Source of the DNA: Taeniopygia guttata
Lineage: Eukaryota > Chordata > Aves > Passeriformes > Estrildidae
Direction: 5' to 3'
Assembly (NCBI RefSeq): GCF_048771995.1
Contig: NC_133032.1
Span: 18,987,001-19,051,000 of the forward strand
DNA length: 64,000 bases
Both the position numbers and the translations under genes were made by a program. Shown here one piece after another: positions 39,874 to 52,600 of the stretch. The notes under the pieces were generated by a model that saw nothing but the letters and a program-made list of their open reading frames with translations, was not told the DNA's origin and did no database searches. The first letter of the stretch is position 1, and every line of letters begins with the position of its first letter.

Positions 39874-42494
39874 ATTAATTGTTTTTCTTATGATGGAAAA
39901 GATGAACACTTTGAGTAATATATGCCATAAAGATAATAGTAGGACAGCAATTAAGTCACTAGTGGTCACAACCTTTACAGATTTGTAAGTACTCCGTTGC
40001 TGCATCTCAGCACCACTCACAAAACCCCCTAACTAAACAAACAACAAAGAGCATTAGATTATTTCTTCACACTCGTTAAGATGGAGTTAGCAAACTTGGA
40101 TAAGGTATTTCAAAATATTTTTTGTTCTACCTGCACATTTGCTGAATAATGAGACTCTAATGGCTGTCAGACAAAATACCTACTTTCTCACCAGTTGTGC
40201 AGTCTACTGAGAAATGAGGCTGAAAAACCCGTAGGGCTCTGTTCTAGAAAAATTCCACTGCAAAACCTACATGCAAATCAGACAGCACAGTGTATCTATT
40301 AACCCATTAGTTACTTTTTGTTTTTGTAAAATGTGTTTTCTTGTACTTCAGGCATGTATGAAAAAGAGCTACGTTTTACATAATGAAATAAATCAGTTTG
40401 ACACATGCTGAAGCAAACAAATTTTGTCTCTATACAAAGATGAGGAAAAAATGGATGTTACAAATATAATGCTTTTTCTCTCAAACACAAATGTGCCTTC
40501 AAATAAGCTGCAACATATTTTCTCAAGAAACTGAAGCTACAGCAGTAAATGTCTGTATGGCTGTGCAATATTAGGTGAACTTGGTAGCTAGAATGATTAT
40601 TTGATTAACTGCATCAGTACTCTCCAACAGGCTGAACCCAAATATCTTTTTTCACTTCAGAAGTATTGCTTGCATGGCTACGCTGCAGCAGTGATGCTGA
40701 CAATTTCTTAGATTCTTTATTTCTGATTTGGCATACCAAAGGCTCTTACAATGGAACCTGCATTTTCTTGGGTATGAAAGTATTTGTGCTGATCCAAATA
40801 AAGATGTAATGTTAAAAAAGGTTTGCTGCTGCAATTTTGGTTGGGTTTAATTTTTATGATAAATTGGATTCATGAGAATTAGAAAATATTCAGAAGTAGA
40901 CATAGCTCTGCAAGTGTAAAACCCTGCCCTGAAAAATCTATTCCTGTACCTATTTGTGCACCTTCCTGAACTGAAAATTCCTGCTGCTTTAATTACTGGG
41001 TTGTCAGAGGTGATCCTGCTGTATTGCCTATGATTTCTAACCAATTACTTACACATTTGGAGATTCTTAGGGAATTGGTTTATGTTGGTTGGCTAGTATC
41101 TGTTTTAAGATTTGCTATTACAAAATATATGGATGAAAGCAAATGCTTTTCTAGCTATAAACTGATCTTTTTCTGACACCAGATACCTATTATTTTGAAA
41201 ATATTTTACACTCCCATTCCAAATTCTGCTACATCTATTTCTGAAGTCCTGGAATGCAAACTTACAGTATTGCACTCTCTTTTAAACTTTTTAATAATGT
41301 AGGAATGCTTAGAAAAATAACTTTCAAAGATTATAAAAAACATACAGTATTTTACCCAGAGATCCTTCAGTCTGCTTAGTCTCAGCTCATCATCTCAGCT
41401 GTAAAAATAACATTGGCTCCACCATTTATGAATCTGAAATATATTACTAGGAACATATTTCAATTGCTGGTTGTGCAAAACAAAAATCTTAAAACTCTAT
41501 GCTCAGCTGCTGAAGTGCTTTGGAACTTAATACAAAATTTATGGACATCTGAATAAAAGAATCAAGGAGAACTGACACACTCTGCAAGTAAATTCTCGTG
41601 GGCCTGTGTCTGAACTACTGACTTGGTACTCGCCCAGGCAGAACTGCAGTTAAAGTCAGCTATGAAACACTCGTCTTCATTTCAGTTAAATGACATCTGT
41701 AATTGTGCATTCTTACCCACTTCTGTAGCAGGTTTGCCTGAAGACTGAGCATTCAGTCAAGCCCTCAAGATTTGACAAATAAATTGCATTTCAGATATAA
41801 CTTGTCTAACCAACACTAAAATATTTTCACTCTCCTTGAAAACAAACAATAAGGAAATAATGAGTAGCCTAATATATGCATAAATAATTTTTCTACTATA
41901 GGGAATGAAGTATATTTCCCCCTACACTGAAGCAGATTTGGTCCTGACCCATTCTTTTATATTTGGACACTAAATTCATTCAAGGGCTCAGAGAAAAGGA
42001 GAAAACTTAAACTTTGCAGCTTAAACGCAGCCTTTAACTTCACATAACTGAACACAGGTAAAATTTTATTCAACTACCAATTGTATGAATAGTCACCAGA
42101 ATCATGTTATTTATTCTCTGGCACCAGCGAAAAATCCATATCTGGTATCAGAAGAACTGCCTTATTTCCTTAGAAATATGTTGCTTCAGTAAGTGTTGTG
42201 AAAGTATAAAATACAATTGAAATTATTTCACCCAGGGTTGTTAAAAAACCCAACAGAACCAGCAGATGTCTTTTTAGCAAGTTATATTGTTATTTCATAC
42301 TCACCTTACTATCATTCCATTATCACCATCGTCCTATTAAAAACATCCTCTTGGGATATTCAATAGGCAATTTTATATTTAACCATTAACAGAACAAACA
42401 AGAAAAACAGATGCCTGATTTCACAGTATAAATAAGGTGCTGAAAGATTCAATGTATATGAAAGGATTCTTTAAATGACCACATACATCTAGCT

Positions 42495-42510
42495 AAAAAA
42501 AAAAAAAAAA
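42495..42510. repeat. A16 run
   Basis: Sixteen consecutive A in the large intron. No retrocopy with a gene-like body is visible to its left, so this is treated as simple sequence. Similar runs lie near 49020 (A15 or so) and 18785 (T14). Confidence 0.8.
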
Positions 42511-44767
42511 TCCCAGTAGCTGATAGCATCCCTGGCCCTGCTGCCATTGTCCAGCAACACTAGTAGAGTCAATTTTGCTGGACCAAATGCCTATTCTCTA
42601 CTTCTCAAAGAAAGAAAACCTTTGTATCATTTTAAGAATGCTGGTTAAAAAATGCTTTGAAATTCATGTTTTTAGAACTTGAGTAAGTAGAATTACTAGA
42701 GGTATTTAGTTTTAATGATACAGGACATGAGTGTTCAGGCACAGCACAGAACATCCAAAAGAGTCTTATTTCATCTTACAATATATTTTGATCCAAAGCT
42801 TATGCTTATTTTACAGCAGGAAAAGCAAAACCTTATCATTCCTTCCAAGGAAAATCCTGGTTGCATATATTTCTGATTGCTACAATAACTGAAGAGAAAA
42901 GATTTTGGCCTTTTCCAGTTTGAATAAAATTGCAACAGCTCATCAATGCATGTGTGTCAGCTGCAGAGCTTGTTTTTCATTTAATGGCACCTATAATCAA
43001 TTTTCAGTTGAGGTACAGAATTTGAAATGTAGCTAGCATTATAGACAGACCAAAGATTTCCCAGGAGCTTATCAAGAGCAAAATACACAGTATGACTGGT
43101 TTTCCATTCAGATTTAGACACACATAGAAAGATGAGGTTTGAATATCCACTTTTGAAAAGTATGAACAGTAAGGCTGGCAGGGAGGAAAGTGTTTAAAGA
43201 TCCCAACCTATTATAATGATTTCCTGTTAACAGACTTTGACTTGCTAATTTTTCTTTTGGCTCACCTTTCATCCTAAGAGCATAAACCAAAGAGCAACCT
43301 CCTGAAAGAGCTGCTGAAATTACCTGCCAGAAAATGCCCAGAAGCTACTTACTATTACATGAAATACAGGCATTACGTGTGCCATGGATGTAAGTACACA
43401 TATGGTACTTAGAACCGTGTAACTGTGATGACTTTATGAGTATTTATTAATAGTATTTAATATTATAAATTGTAAAAGCAATGTGGTCAAGCAGAAAATT
43501 CTATAGTGTGCTATTACCTCTGTTTTGGGGGTAGAGTTTCAACACATGGCAATATAGAAGGATCTTCATATGGCTGTGAAACACTGAATCAGAAAGGAAC
43601 AAGGCTTACCTCAGATGATGTAATGGAAAAATGCCCTTGAAATTACTCTCCTTGGTGTCTGAAGCAGATTGAATTTATTACTTAGTTGACCATAAACTAA
43701 TACCTTTATCTAACAGGAATATGCCTGTGCTTAGCAGGCATCATCTGAATCCATATAAACACAAATGCATGGTTATTTTATGGAGTATAGCTTCAGCTGA
43801 ACTCTTTATGTCAGCGTAAATGTGAAGAACTGATGAGGCTCATCAGTGGCTTTTGAAGGAGACTAGACATAAGCACCAGCATCTTTGAAGGGCAAAAGGG
43901 AGAGCCTCTAAATAGGGCACAGTGACACAGTGGAAGAGACCAAGCCAAACATCCTTGTCCTGTTCCTCTCCTAGAGCCTCTCACTATCCCTGCCCCACCC
44001 TCAAAATTCAACTTTGTCACAACCTGTTTCAAGGTCTAGAGGACTTTGGTACATGACACAAAATTATAAGAATTATTAGAATTACTGTGGTTTTGAGGGT
44101 CTTATAATGGTATCCGTGTGACAAATAATCTCAAATTTCCCAGGACAGATGCACCACAGTTCAGCTGGGGAGGCTGTATGTCTCTGGCTACTAGCTGCTT
44201 CTGAAGAATCATATAAGAAACAGTTTATTTGAGCTATTAAATTTAAAATGTGTGGAAAACAAGGTGATAAATGGAAACAAATGTTAAGGTGAAAAGGGAT
44301 TTTGCTATGAGATCTGGTACCATTTTTTGCATCAGTCCAAGTAAAGAGTTGCATATGCATAAGTTCAGAATTTAAGGACTGGCAGAAAGATTTTTAAAAT
44401 AAGCAATGACAGCAAGGTAAGGGAGTGTCCTGATGGTGGACTCCTGAAATACAAACTAAGCCCTCCACTCGCACATTTCACCTCATTGGTATTTGATGAC
44501 TACATAGCACTGGCAATGGGGACACTGGAGAAATCCAACCCACCATGCATTGCTCAGTAAATGTGATTCAACATGTTGCACGCTAATTTGGGAAAAAAAA
44601 TAGTCAGTTTTGTTGTGCAAGCATCCACAGATAGCCTTTGATGAACTAAAACCCACAGACAAGACCATAAGGTCAACTTTTCTAAGTCTGATAAAGCTTG
44701 GAGTTGCCAATCCTGTCTAATGGGACAACTAATTACCATATGTCTACATGACATCAAGTCATTTATG

Positions 44768-44791
44768 AGGTCCACCTGGACCTGAGGTCCA
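44768..44791. repeat. Cluster of AGGTCCA inverted and direct repeats
   Basis: AGGTCCA at 44768-44774, its inverse TGGACCT at 44777-44783, and AGGTCCA again at 44785-44791. The last pair forms the perfect 15-bp inverted repeat TGGACCTGAGGTCCA. Half-sites resemble nuclear-receptor AGGTCA elements but differ at the sixth position. Confidence 0.7.
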
Positions 44792-45823
44792 GGTTATTTT
44801 CCAAACATGATCTAGTTCACTCAGTGTCAGATACTGCACCAGACTCCAGCTTGACAATGTTCCTCAGAATAGCCTCCTGCTATTTTGAGTCATGTAGCTG
44901 TAACGACTGGAATAACTCCTAGAGAACACACTTAGGATGAAGAAGCTGGCAAAAAAACTTGGCAGTCACAGCCCTTTCCCACCATTCTTGCCATACACAG
45001 CAGATCAGCCCAAGACTGCTCATAATGCTGGATTGACATCACTATGACCCTGTGCGCTGCCTGTTGAGCTGTCCTGAGACAGTGCCCCAGAGCAAAGCTT
45101 ATGTACAAAGGGTCAGGATTTGAAACAGGTTCTAGTGTTTGGCCTAGTCAGGTGTGTAATATTCTCTGTTCCTGCAACCTGAAAAAAATGGGGTTTCATA
45201 GAGCTTCCAAAGGGTTTATCTCTACCTACCAATTCCCAAGTAACAGAGTCTTCTGCTTTTCTGCAATGAAGACTGAACCTGAAATACCCATACCTATCAT
45301 TTCACAAATGGGCATGAGGCCAATAGAGCATACAGAGAATGATCAAAGGCTAAAAATGATTATCTTTTATAATCTGAAATATGATTTTGACTCTTGAGTA
45401 GTTTAAAACAGTTGCATTTACTTTCCAATTTTCATATCAAAGCAAAATGCAAAGAAGTTGATACCACATCATTTGTATGCTTCATTTTGAACTATTCATT
45501 TTGATTTAGAAGTAGGATCAAAGAATTCCTCTTTGCTTGATAAGTAAACAGTGACATTTCAATCCAGTAATTATCATATGCATTCCTGAAGGATTCATCA
45601 CTGTAAGCATCTAGACTATGCTGACCTGGGGTCACAGACATCATCCTCTATTGCATTCTTAGAGCTAAATTTAAACCACACTTCAAATATTCTAAACTAC
45701 GTTTTGTACTGGTTATTGCCTTTGCCCTTTCCTAAAACAATGCCATACAATACATCCTTCTGTGTAGCCATCCTGGAAACCCTGGGCTTCCTCTGGGAGG
45801 GAAGGGAATCTTTGCCACTATAC

Positions 45824-46026
45824 TGAGTTTGCATGGCTAGGCTTTGGTAGTGGGAGGGCTACAGAGGTGGCTTCTGTGAGAAGCTGTCAGAAGTTTCCCT
45901 TATGTTTGGCAGAACTTGACTCACAAGCTTTTTGCTGTATTTTCTCTCCCCTGCTCAGCTGAGGGTGGGAGTGGTTAGAGTGGTTTTGGTAGGCACCTGG
46001 CATCCAGTCAGGATCAACCCACCACA
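45824..46026 (+). mobile_element. Internally deleted ERVL-like LTR relic
   Basis: The left part (TGAGTTTGCATGGCTAGGCT, GGGCTACAGAGG, TTCTGTGAGAAGCTG) matches the start of a bird LTR type as I remember it. The right part (TTTTCTCTCCCCTGCTCAGC, GGCACCTGGCATCCAG, GATCAACCCACCACA) matches the end of the same type. The two are fused near 45910-45925, so several hundred bp of the usual middle are missing. The termini are TG and CA. The 5-bp flanks (TATAC and GCAAG) do not match, so no target duplication is visible. Confidence 0.68.
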
Positions 46027-47547
46027 GCAAGAGCAGCTCCCAGTGCTATTAACACAGCCGTTCTGTAACCACATCTCAAAGCAGATACAAAAAAATCTTG
46101 CAGGGCCACAGTAGTAATCTTCTAGCATATAAAACTGCTATATAGCCATTACTGGACTTTTCCTGTGTGGTTTAAGAAACTGTGTGGGAGACAGGTTACA
46201 GATACATCCCCTATGGCCTCCTCCAATCTAGAAATACCAGTCAGGACAAGCAGAGATAGCCCAGCTATAGTGGGAGAGCAACAACTTTATCACACAATCT
46301 GTGGTGATTTTTTCCTGTCTGCAGAGTGAATGGGGAAGGGTGGTGGTATTTACAAGTGCCAATAAATAAGTATTTTCTGAACAGCAAGGAGTTGTGAGCT
46401 TAGACAATGAGATCACATAACAAAGTTAGAGTGCAAACTTGTTCATTAAACCCATTGATAACAACTTAGGGTGCAGCCACCTGCACCATTCCTGCTCTAT
46501 GGCTTTATCATTAAATGTTTGCTGATGATCAATTTACAAATGCCATACACTCTCACAATGTGGGCATTGTCACTCTCAGACCACAGCCACACCTTTCCAT
46601 TTGGCTGAGGCCATTTTTGCCTACAAGGAGCCCACATTCTTCTGGAAATATCCCAAAAAACCTTAAAGATTAATTTAACTGTTTTATCTCTACCAGCAGC
46701 CACATTTCTCAAGCTGAAAAGAACAGCTGTAGAGAGACCACTGCATCATACATTTTGAAAAATAAGGACTGGATGAATTTGTGTTTTGCCTTTGATAGAT
46801 TCATCACTAGCTGAGCTAACAGTGAAATTATTTTTCCTATTAGTACTATAGTGGTGATGTCTTACAAGTAAATGTTTTCGACTTCATGCTATGTCTGACT
46901 CAAAGAACACATGGCTCTGTAGCAAACTTAACCTGACATTTCAGTTCAATATTTAACAACTGTTCTGTCTGGAGAGCTCCAAATCATTCATCATTATCTC
47001 ATTCAAAATGACAGCACATCAGAAGGGGTGCTACTCAAGCCTGTTGTGTCCCTTTATTAGCAGACCTATGTAAGAGAATAATTGCAGCCTATCAGTTTAC
47101 TGTAATGCTCCCTACCCTTTATGCACTAATACCCATGGTAGTACAGCAGATAAAAAAAGATCACAAGAACTTATAACTGTCCTCTCTGTTTAGCTTCTCT
47201 TTCTACTCCTCCATATACTAGAAAAGGACACCAGAAATTACTTCTACTTGGTGAACATTTCTCAGGAACTCTCCAGAGTACAATGGCTAAACAACAGCTT
47301 CCCAAGTGGTGGAATTTAATCCTCTTCCTTGATTTCATTTCAGTTCTAAAGCATTTTTTCCAGACCTACAGCACACATACACACTTTCAACTGTCTCATC
47401 CTGAAGGCTGAGTTCCTGATCAGTCAGGAGGTCAAGATGTGGTAGCATCTTTCAGGATAGACCATAAGTTAGGACTTCTACCTAGGGGACAATTTTCATA
47501 AACTTATAGGATTTATAGGATTAAAATCTCTACATCTTTTCCCCCCG

Positions 47548-47598
47548 TTTTTCTGTTTTTTTCTGTTTTTTTCTGTTTTTTTTCTTTTTTGTTCTTTT
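47548..47598. repeat. Pyrimidine-rich period-10 repeat
   Basis: Three exact copies of TTCTGTTTTT (47551-47580), with degenerate copies on each side and a C6 run just before. It lies about 230 bp from the A/C-rich tract. Confidence 0.85.
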
Positions 47599-47830
47599 CC
47601 AGAAAATATAGGAATAGATTATATGACCATAAATCTCATTTCCTCTGGAAATCAGGATAAAAGAAGAACACAAATAAACACATTAACTGAAATTCTTAGT
47701 ATTAAAGGTACTAAGGAAAATTAAAATATTCCTAAAAAGTTAATATCTTGTACTAGTGGATTTCTCAGAGAATGAAAGCTGTGTTAAAAGATTCAGAAAA
47801 AATGGCATAAGTAAATATTTTGCTCCAAAG

Positions 47831-47970
47831 CAAAAAAAAACCAAAAATCCACAAACAAACAAACAAAAAACAACAACAGAAAAAAAAACCAAAAAACAAA
47901 ATAACCCCACAAAACAAAACAAACCCCACCAACCCAAAAAACCCACTCACCCCCCTCCCAAAAAAAACCA
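47831..47970 (-). repeat. A/C-rich low-complexity tract (G/T-rich on the minus strand)
   Basis: About 140 bp of nearly pure A and C on the plus strand. At 47933-47959 the minus strand has four G-runs of 3, 6, 3 and 3 separated by 1, 5 and 6 bases, which fits the standard G-quadruplex pattern. Open frames across it encode only Lys/Gln/Pro or Phe/Val/Leu runs. Confidence 0.88.
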
Positions 47971-49478
47971 GTGGTGTAATCCAACAGACACAGATGGTAA
48001 TCTGTCTAACTTGCATAGAGTAGTTAATAGCATAACACACTGTCAAAACAGGCCAATCAAAAAAATATCAAGAGCATGCTTCCCTTTTGACTGGTTGCAT
48101 TATTTTACAAAAAAGTGAATGTAGATTTTAGATACATTGCAGAGGAAAGAAAAGAATTAATTAAATTCAGACCTCATAGACTGGGAAAGGAAACATGAAA
48201 TAGATCCAGATGGTTTCTGGAAGAAAAAGATGGAGTTAGAAAAAGATGAAACTTTTGCTATCTGGACCTCAATGTTTGGCACTGGAGAGGGAGGGCGTAA
48301 TAAAATTATGTTTCCACAGATGAATTCTTAACATGTTAAATCCTCTCAAGTCTTAACTGATATTTTACTGTTATTTGGCTGTTGTCTGAGTTATCACTAT
48401 GTACACCTGGAGCAGTAACCTATCTTAAACAAAGCTATTTTTGATATTTCAGAGAGTAAAATATTTACCAAATATTTCAAATATCTTTCTGTTCAATAGC
48501 CTACCTATCGCTGGCAAATTGCTACCTTTTTATAGCAGCATGTCTTGTTTACCTGACAATGTACTTGACCTTAGCCTTTTTCTCTCAAAACTAAAATGTG
48601 ATTTGCTAGGTAAATCAACATAAAATTTGGCACCCACTGTCATTGTTAAAGACAAATAGAGAGTTTTGAAGCTGCTGTAAAAACTGCAGGATGACAAATA
48701 GTTGTTGATATTTTTTTTGGAGTTGGATTTTTTTTGTTATTTTTAATGCACATGTCAAAAAACTGTTATTCACCTCATGGCACCTGTGTCAAGATCAGCT
48801 CTGGTGAAGAGGATAATAAATGACTCCCTAGGTAGAAGCAAATTTATCAGCAGTAGTCTACTGGACTGACAGTAGGGGCCTTCTCTTGAATAACACTGTC
48901 AGCGAGTTCATGAAAGTCTACTGTTTCATTCAGTAATACAACACTGACAGAGCAGAAACTCAAGCAATTCTATTGCTATTAGTGTTGCTGACCTTCCTCA
49001 GATTACTCATCTGGAGGTTAAAAAAAAAAAAAAAAGTGATGTTGAAGCAGTAACGAGCTGTGAAAGTCAGGAAATACCCAGGCCACAAGGCTTCAAGTTT
49101 CCTATTATTACAAGATTGTCTTATTCAGAAAGGAAACATTTCTTACAAAGGTTTCTTGGGCTTCAGCTAAATACATAACCTCAAAATTGACCCTCCACCC
49201 TTATCCATCCACTACTGCCATAAAAACATCCATACTTTTTAATAGAAAATTCCATAGATTTTAAAAAATACACTGTAACATTCAGGGACATGAGTTGTTT
49301 CACAGACAAAATAGCAATTTGAGAGTATCACAACAAATCTATTCTGTACAAGAAAGCATAGTAAATAGTTTTGAAAAGACAAGTTCTGGATCACTGTCAT
49401 GCAACCAAATTCACTCATACAAACACAAAAAGAAAAGGAGAAAGTAAAGGATGTACAGAACAAAAAGTTGTCATTGAC

Positions 49479-49641
49479 CTGATTTGTCAGAGATGTTGGC
49501 TGTGACTGGCGTGGTGGAGCAGCCCGTGTTAACCTTTGCGCTGTCCTTGGAAGAACCAGCTTTGGGTTTGTTTTTCGTTGCCTCTAGTGCTTTGACCTTC
49601 TTGGCATGTTTACTTCCTTTGTAGTGGGCCTCGGCCTGGCT
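49479..49641 (-). CDS. ZNF385B: ZNF385B coding exon with the histidine half of the first finger plus a basic linker
   Basis: The exon is 163 bp, entering in phase 0 and leaving in phase 1. The acceptor is CTCCTTTGTAG|AGC and the donor TCAG|GTCAAT. It encodes SQAEAHYKGSKHAKKVKALE, which supplies His43 and His49 of the finger begun in the previous exon. A Lys-rich segment follows (ATKNKPKAGSSKDSAK), then a Ser/Thr-rich linker. The Lys-rich run after the finger is characteristic of the ZNF385/ZNF346 group and could act in nuclear localisation or nucleic-acid contact (inference). The linker differs from my memory of mammalian ZNF385B at several positions, while the finger is nearly unchanged. Confidence 0.88.
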
Positions 49642-52600
49642 CTACAAAGGAGAACAAATCAGGCTCACTTTTTTTTGCACTTGTATATAATACAATGGGT
49701 GACAAGGCAGAAAAGTGACACTTTCAATAGTAGGCACCATATTATTCCACCTAAAATTTTTTAATAGCTTTATATTAACACTTTTCATGGATGTAAGTTC
49801 TTATATTTTAATGAATATTGCATGTTTTCAGTAACTTGGAAAAAGAGGCTTCAAGATTACATAACACTCTGTCACTCCTAAGGTAATTCTTTACTTCTAT
49901 GGTGCTTAAAATTTTAAAGGACTATACGAATGTAAATACATCCAATTCAGAGAGATGCTACTCAATTTTCATGTGGTGTTCCCTAGACTTTATTACTTGC
50001 AGTTAGAAAGATGTACTGTGCTGAAACATCATTAAATAATCAATTTTTGCTTCTGTTTGATCTAATACAGATGTCATAAAATACTTTCACTTTCATACTA
50101 ACAGCAACTGAAACAATTGAAAAAATATTATATTACTATTAGATCAAAAAGTAAGGGTTAAAATAAGGAAACACCCTATCTGTAAACTTCAAGTACAACA
50201 AGAAAACTAAATACTTGCCACTCTTGATTGCTTTATAAATTGTCTTGAATATTATGTTTAAATACTAAGAAAATTGGAACCTGAAGGACAGGAGAAGAGG
50301 AGCTTTTAAAAATTATTATTTATTTTGTCTTAATCTGCCCAAACAGAGCAGTATAAATACATACTGAGATGTTTACTTCACCTTTGCCTTAAAACTATCT
50401 TCAGAAGCTAGGTCAGTGTTTTTGAAGTTGCACAGCTAAAGCTAGACACATAAATATCCGCCCATTTTTTTCAATAATATTGAGTCCCCTTCATTGCTCC
50501 TGACTCTGTTTAAGCAGATGCTTTGACAAATCAGGCCACTTTATTAGAAACTAAACTAAGGAACTACATATTGAATATGAACTCCAAAGCTTGGAAATTT
50601 CAGCTAATGAATTTAAGTGTTTTTCTTGACTTCCTATTAAATTAATTTAACAAATAATGGGCAAGAAAAAAATCCTATCCGAACTAGCTTGTTTTCATGA
50701 CGAGTTTGTATTCAGCAATAGCTTTGCATTATTAATACTTCCAAACACAATTTTAAAACGTTATTTCAGGCATACCACTAGGTGCCTCTATTGAAGGTTA
50801 CATATTAACCAAAAAAGTTAATATTGCCGTTTACTTCAAATAAAAACATTAATAGAAGGCATGCTTCTTCTAAGCACATCTTGGAACCTGGCATATAAAA
50901 ACATCAGTGCAAGTAAACTTTTACTGTGTTCATGCAGAACCACATTCATTCTCTCATCAATCAATTATCAACTACTTTATTTAGTTTGCTGTGTTAAATG
51001 AAGCGAGCCATGAAACAAGTCACATGCTTTTTATAAAGAGCAACTATAATATCTAAGATGCTTGAACTCCATAATGAGGAAAATTGTTTTAAGATCAGCA
51101 GAAATGGGCATTACAATACAGTCACCTTGGGACAGCATGTAATAACAGCATTATCATATGGTAGAAGTGAGGAATAGAAACAGCTGGGCAAGAGAACAGA
51201 CAGCATGTTGGAGTTCTCACACAAGTAACTGGCATCATTAAACTAATGGAGAATTGTTGCTAAAATAGAGGACTGAAGTTCTTACACACCAGAACTTAAT
51301 GATTTTACAGCCCATGAAACAGTGCTTTCCCTCTCAGGACAGTGTATGTTGTGGGCGCATCTTTCCTTTCATTGGAGGTTTTAGTAAGCAAGCATTCAGT
51401 AAGAAAGGCTGCTAGATTAGTTTTATTTTAATTCCTCTGAAAGTGAGATGTCTTTTAAAAACTTTATTATAAAAACAGCAAAGAATTTACTCATCAATTG
51501 CTAGCAAAATATTTCTTGATTTTAAAACCTTTGAGATATTAAGACACATACAAACACAATTTAAGGGTTATAAAGAAACAACTAACCAGCTATACCACTA
51601 GTACAATGTGCACTACTTAAAGGGACACTTGTCAACTTCTGGGTTGGATCTCTCCAGTTCTGAATGTGGGCAGAGGAGCACAGTCCTGTTTTTGCCCTGC
51701 CATGCCAGTGTGCCTTATGAGGCACAGGAGTCACATCCTATCTCTCTCCACCTTTGCTGGGTTTTTTTCCATTTAAGCTTTGCAGTTGCAACATGATGCA
51801 CTGGAAGGGAGTTTTCCGCCAATAAAATTCAATAAACTATTCACATATTGCAGTGTACAAAAAGTGGAACTAAAAATTGGGGTGAATATATACCCTTTCC
51901 ATTCCAATACCTTTAACTTTTAATAATAGCAACTACAGGATTGTCCACTCAAGCATCCTCAAGTTGATGATGTCCCTTTAAATATTTGAACTCTATGCTC
52001 TGCGCATATGTGTGCTGTTGATAGGATCATATGCTGCCTGAGGCCAAAGCTATGACATAGGAAACATAAATGCACTCAAGAGAAAGACTTAGTAAGTCAA
52101 TTGCTTGATAATAAGCCTTTCTGCTGATATTTGCAATAATAATGCCTGCAATATCAGTAATAACCTACTACAGTTTTTGATTCCCTTCATTCAATCCTCA
52201 TATAGTGTACATGAGACCTGTTGAGAACAAACAAGCCCAGGCAAGATTAACTTAAGATTTCCATAATAACAAGCAAAGCTTTATGGGAACATGGTGAATG
52301 GACTAATTTTTAAGCTTTCTAATTATCATAATCTATCAAACTCATAGCTGTATGTTATAAGGCCAAAAAATATTGCTGTGATCAGTCTAAGCAGGGGTTT
52401 GGAAATGCCATCCTTCTTCAATGCTGTTCAAATTAGACCATATTCCTTTTGGAGCCAGTAGGATTCTCCAGGTTGGATTTTAAAGTAATGAGGGGATGGA
52501 AAAATCTACCTTTCAAAAACTGTTTCAGTGCCTCACTTTGTCAGTTAAGTATTTGTTTCTACATTGACTTTGTCAAGTTTCAGTTCCAGGGGCTGCCCAT

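Larger units (their letters stand above)
32660..49478 (-). other. ZNF385B 16.8 kb intron
   Basis: This long intron lies between the exons for residues 38-91 and 92-171. It holds two LTR relics (34.4 and 45.8 kb), an A/C-rich tract (47.8 kb), a pyrimidine-rich period-10 repeat (47.55 kb), a short AC microsatellite (39.85 kb), A-runs at 42.5 and 49.0 kb and an inverted-repeat cluster at 44.77 kb. Open frames of 60-110 codons have no family signature and no splice support. A more GC-rich block at about 37.5-37.8 kb is unexplained. Confidence 0.8.

Noticed and set aside
42495..42510. A16 run as the tail of a processed pseudogene
   Set aside because: No gene-like body, poly(A) signal or target duplication could be seen next to it.
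47740..48118. Open frames on both strands around 47.7-48.1 kb
   Set aside because: They translate the A/C-rich tract into Lys/Gln/Pro or Phe/Leu/Val runs. This is a low-complexity artefact.
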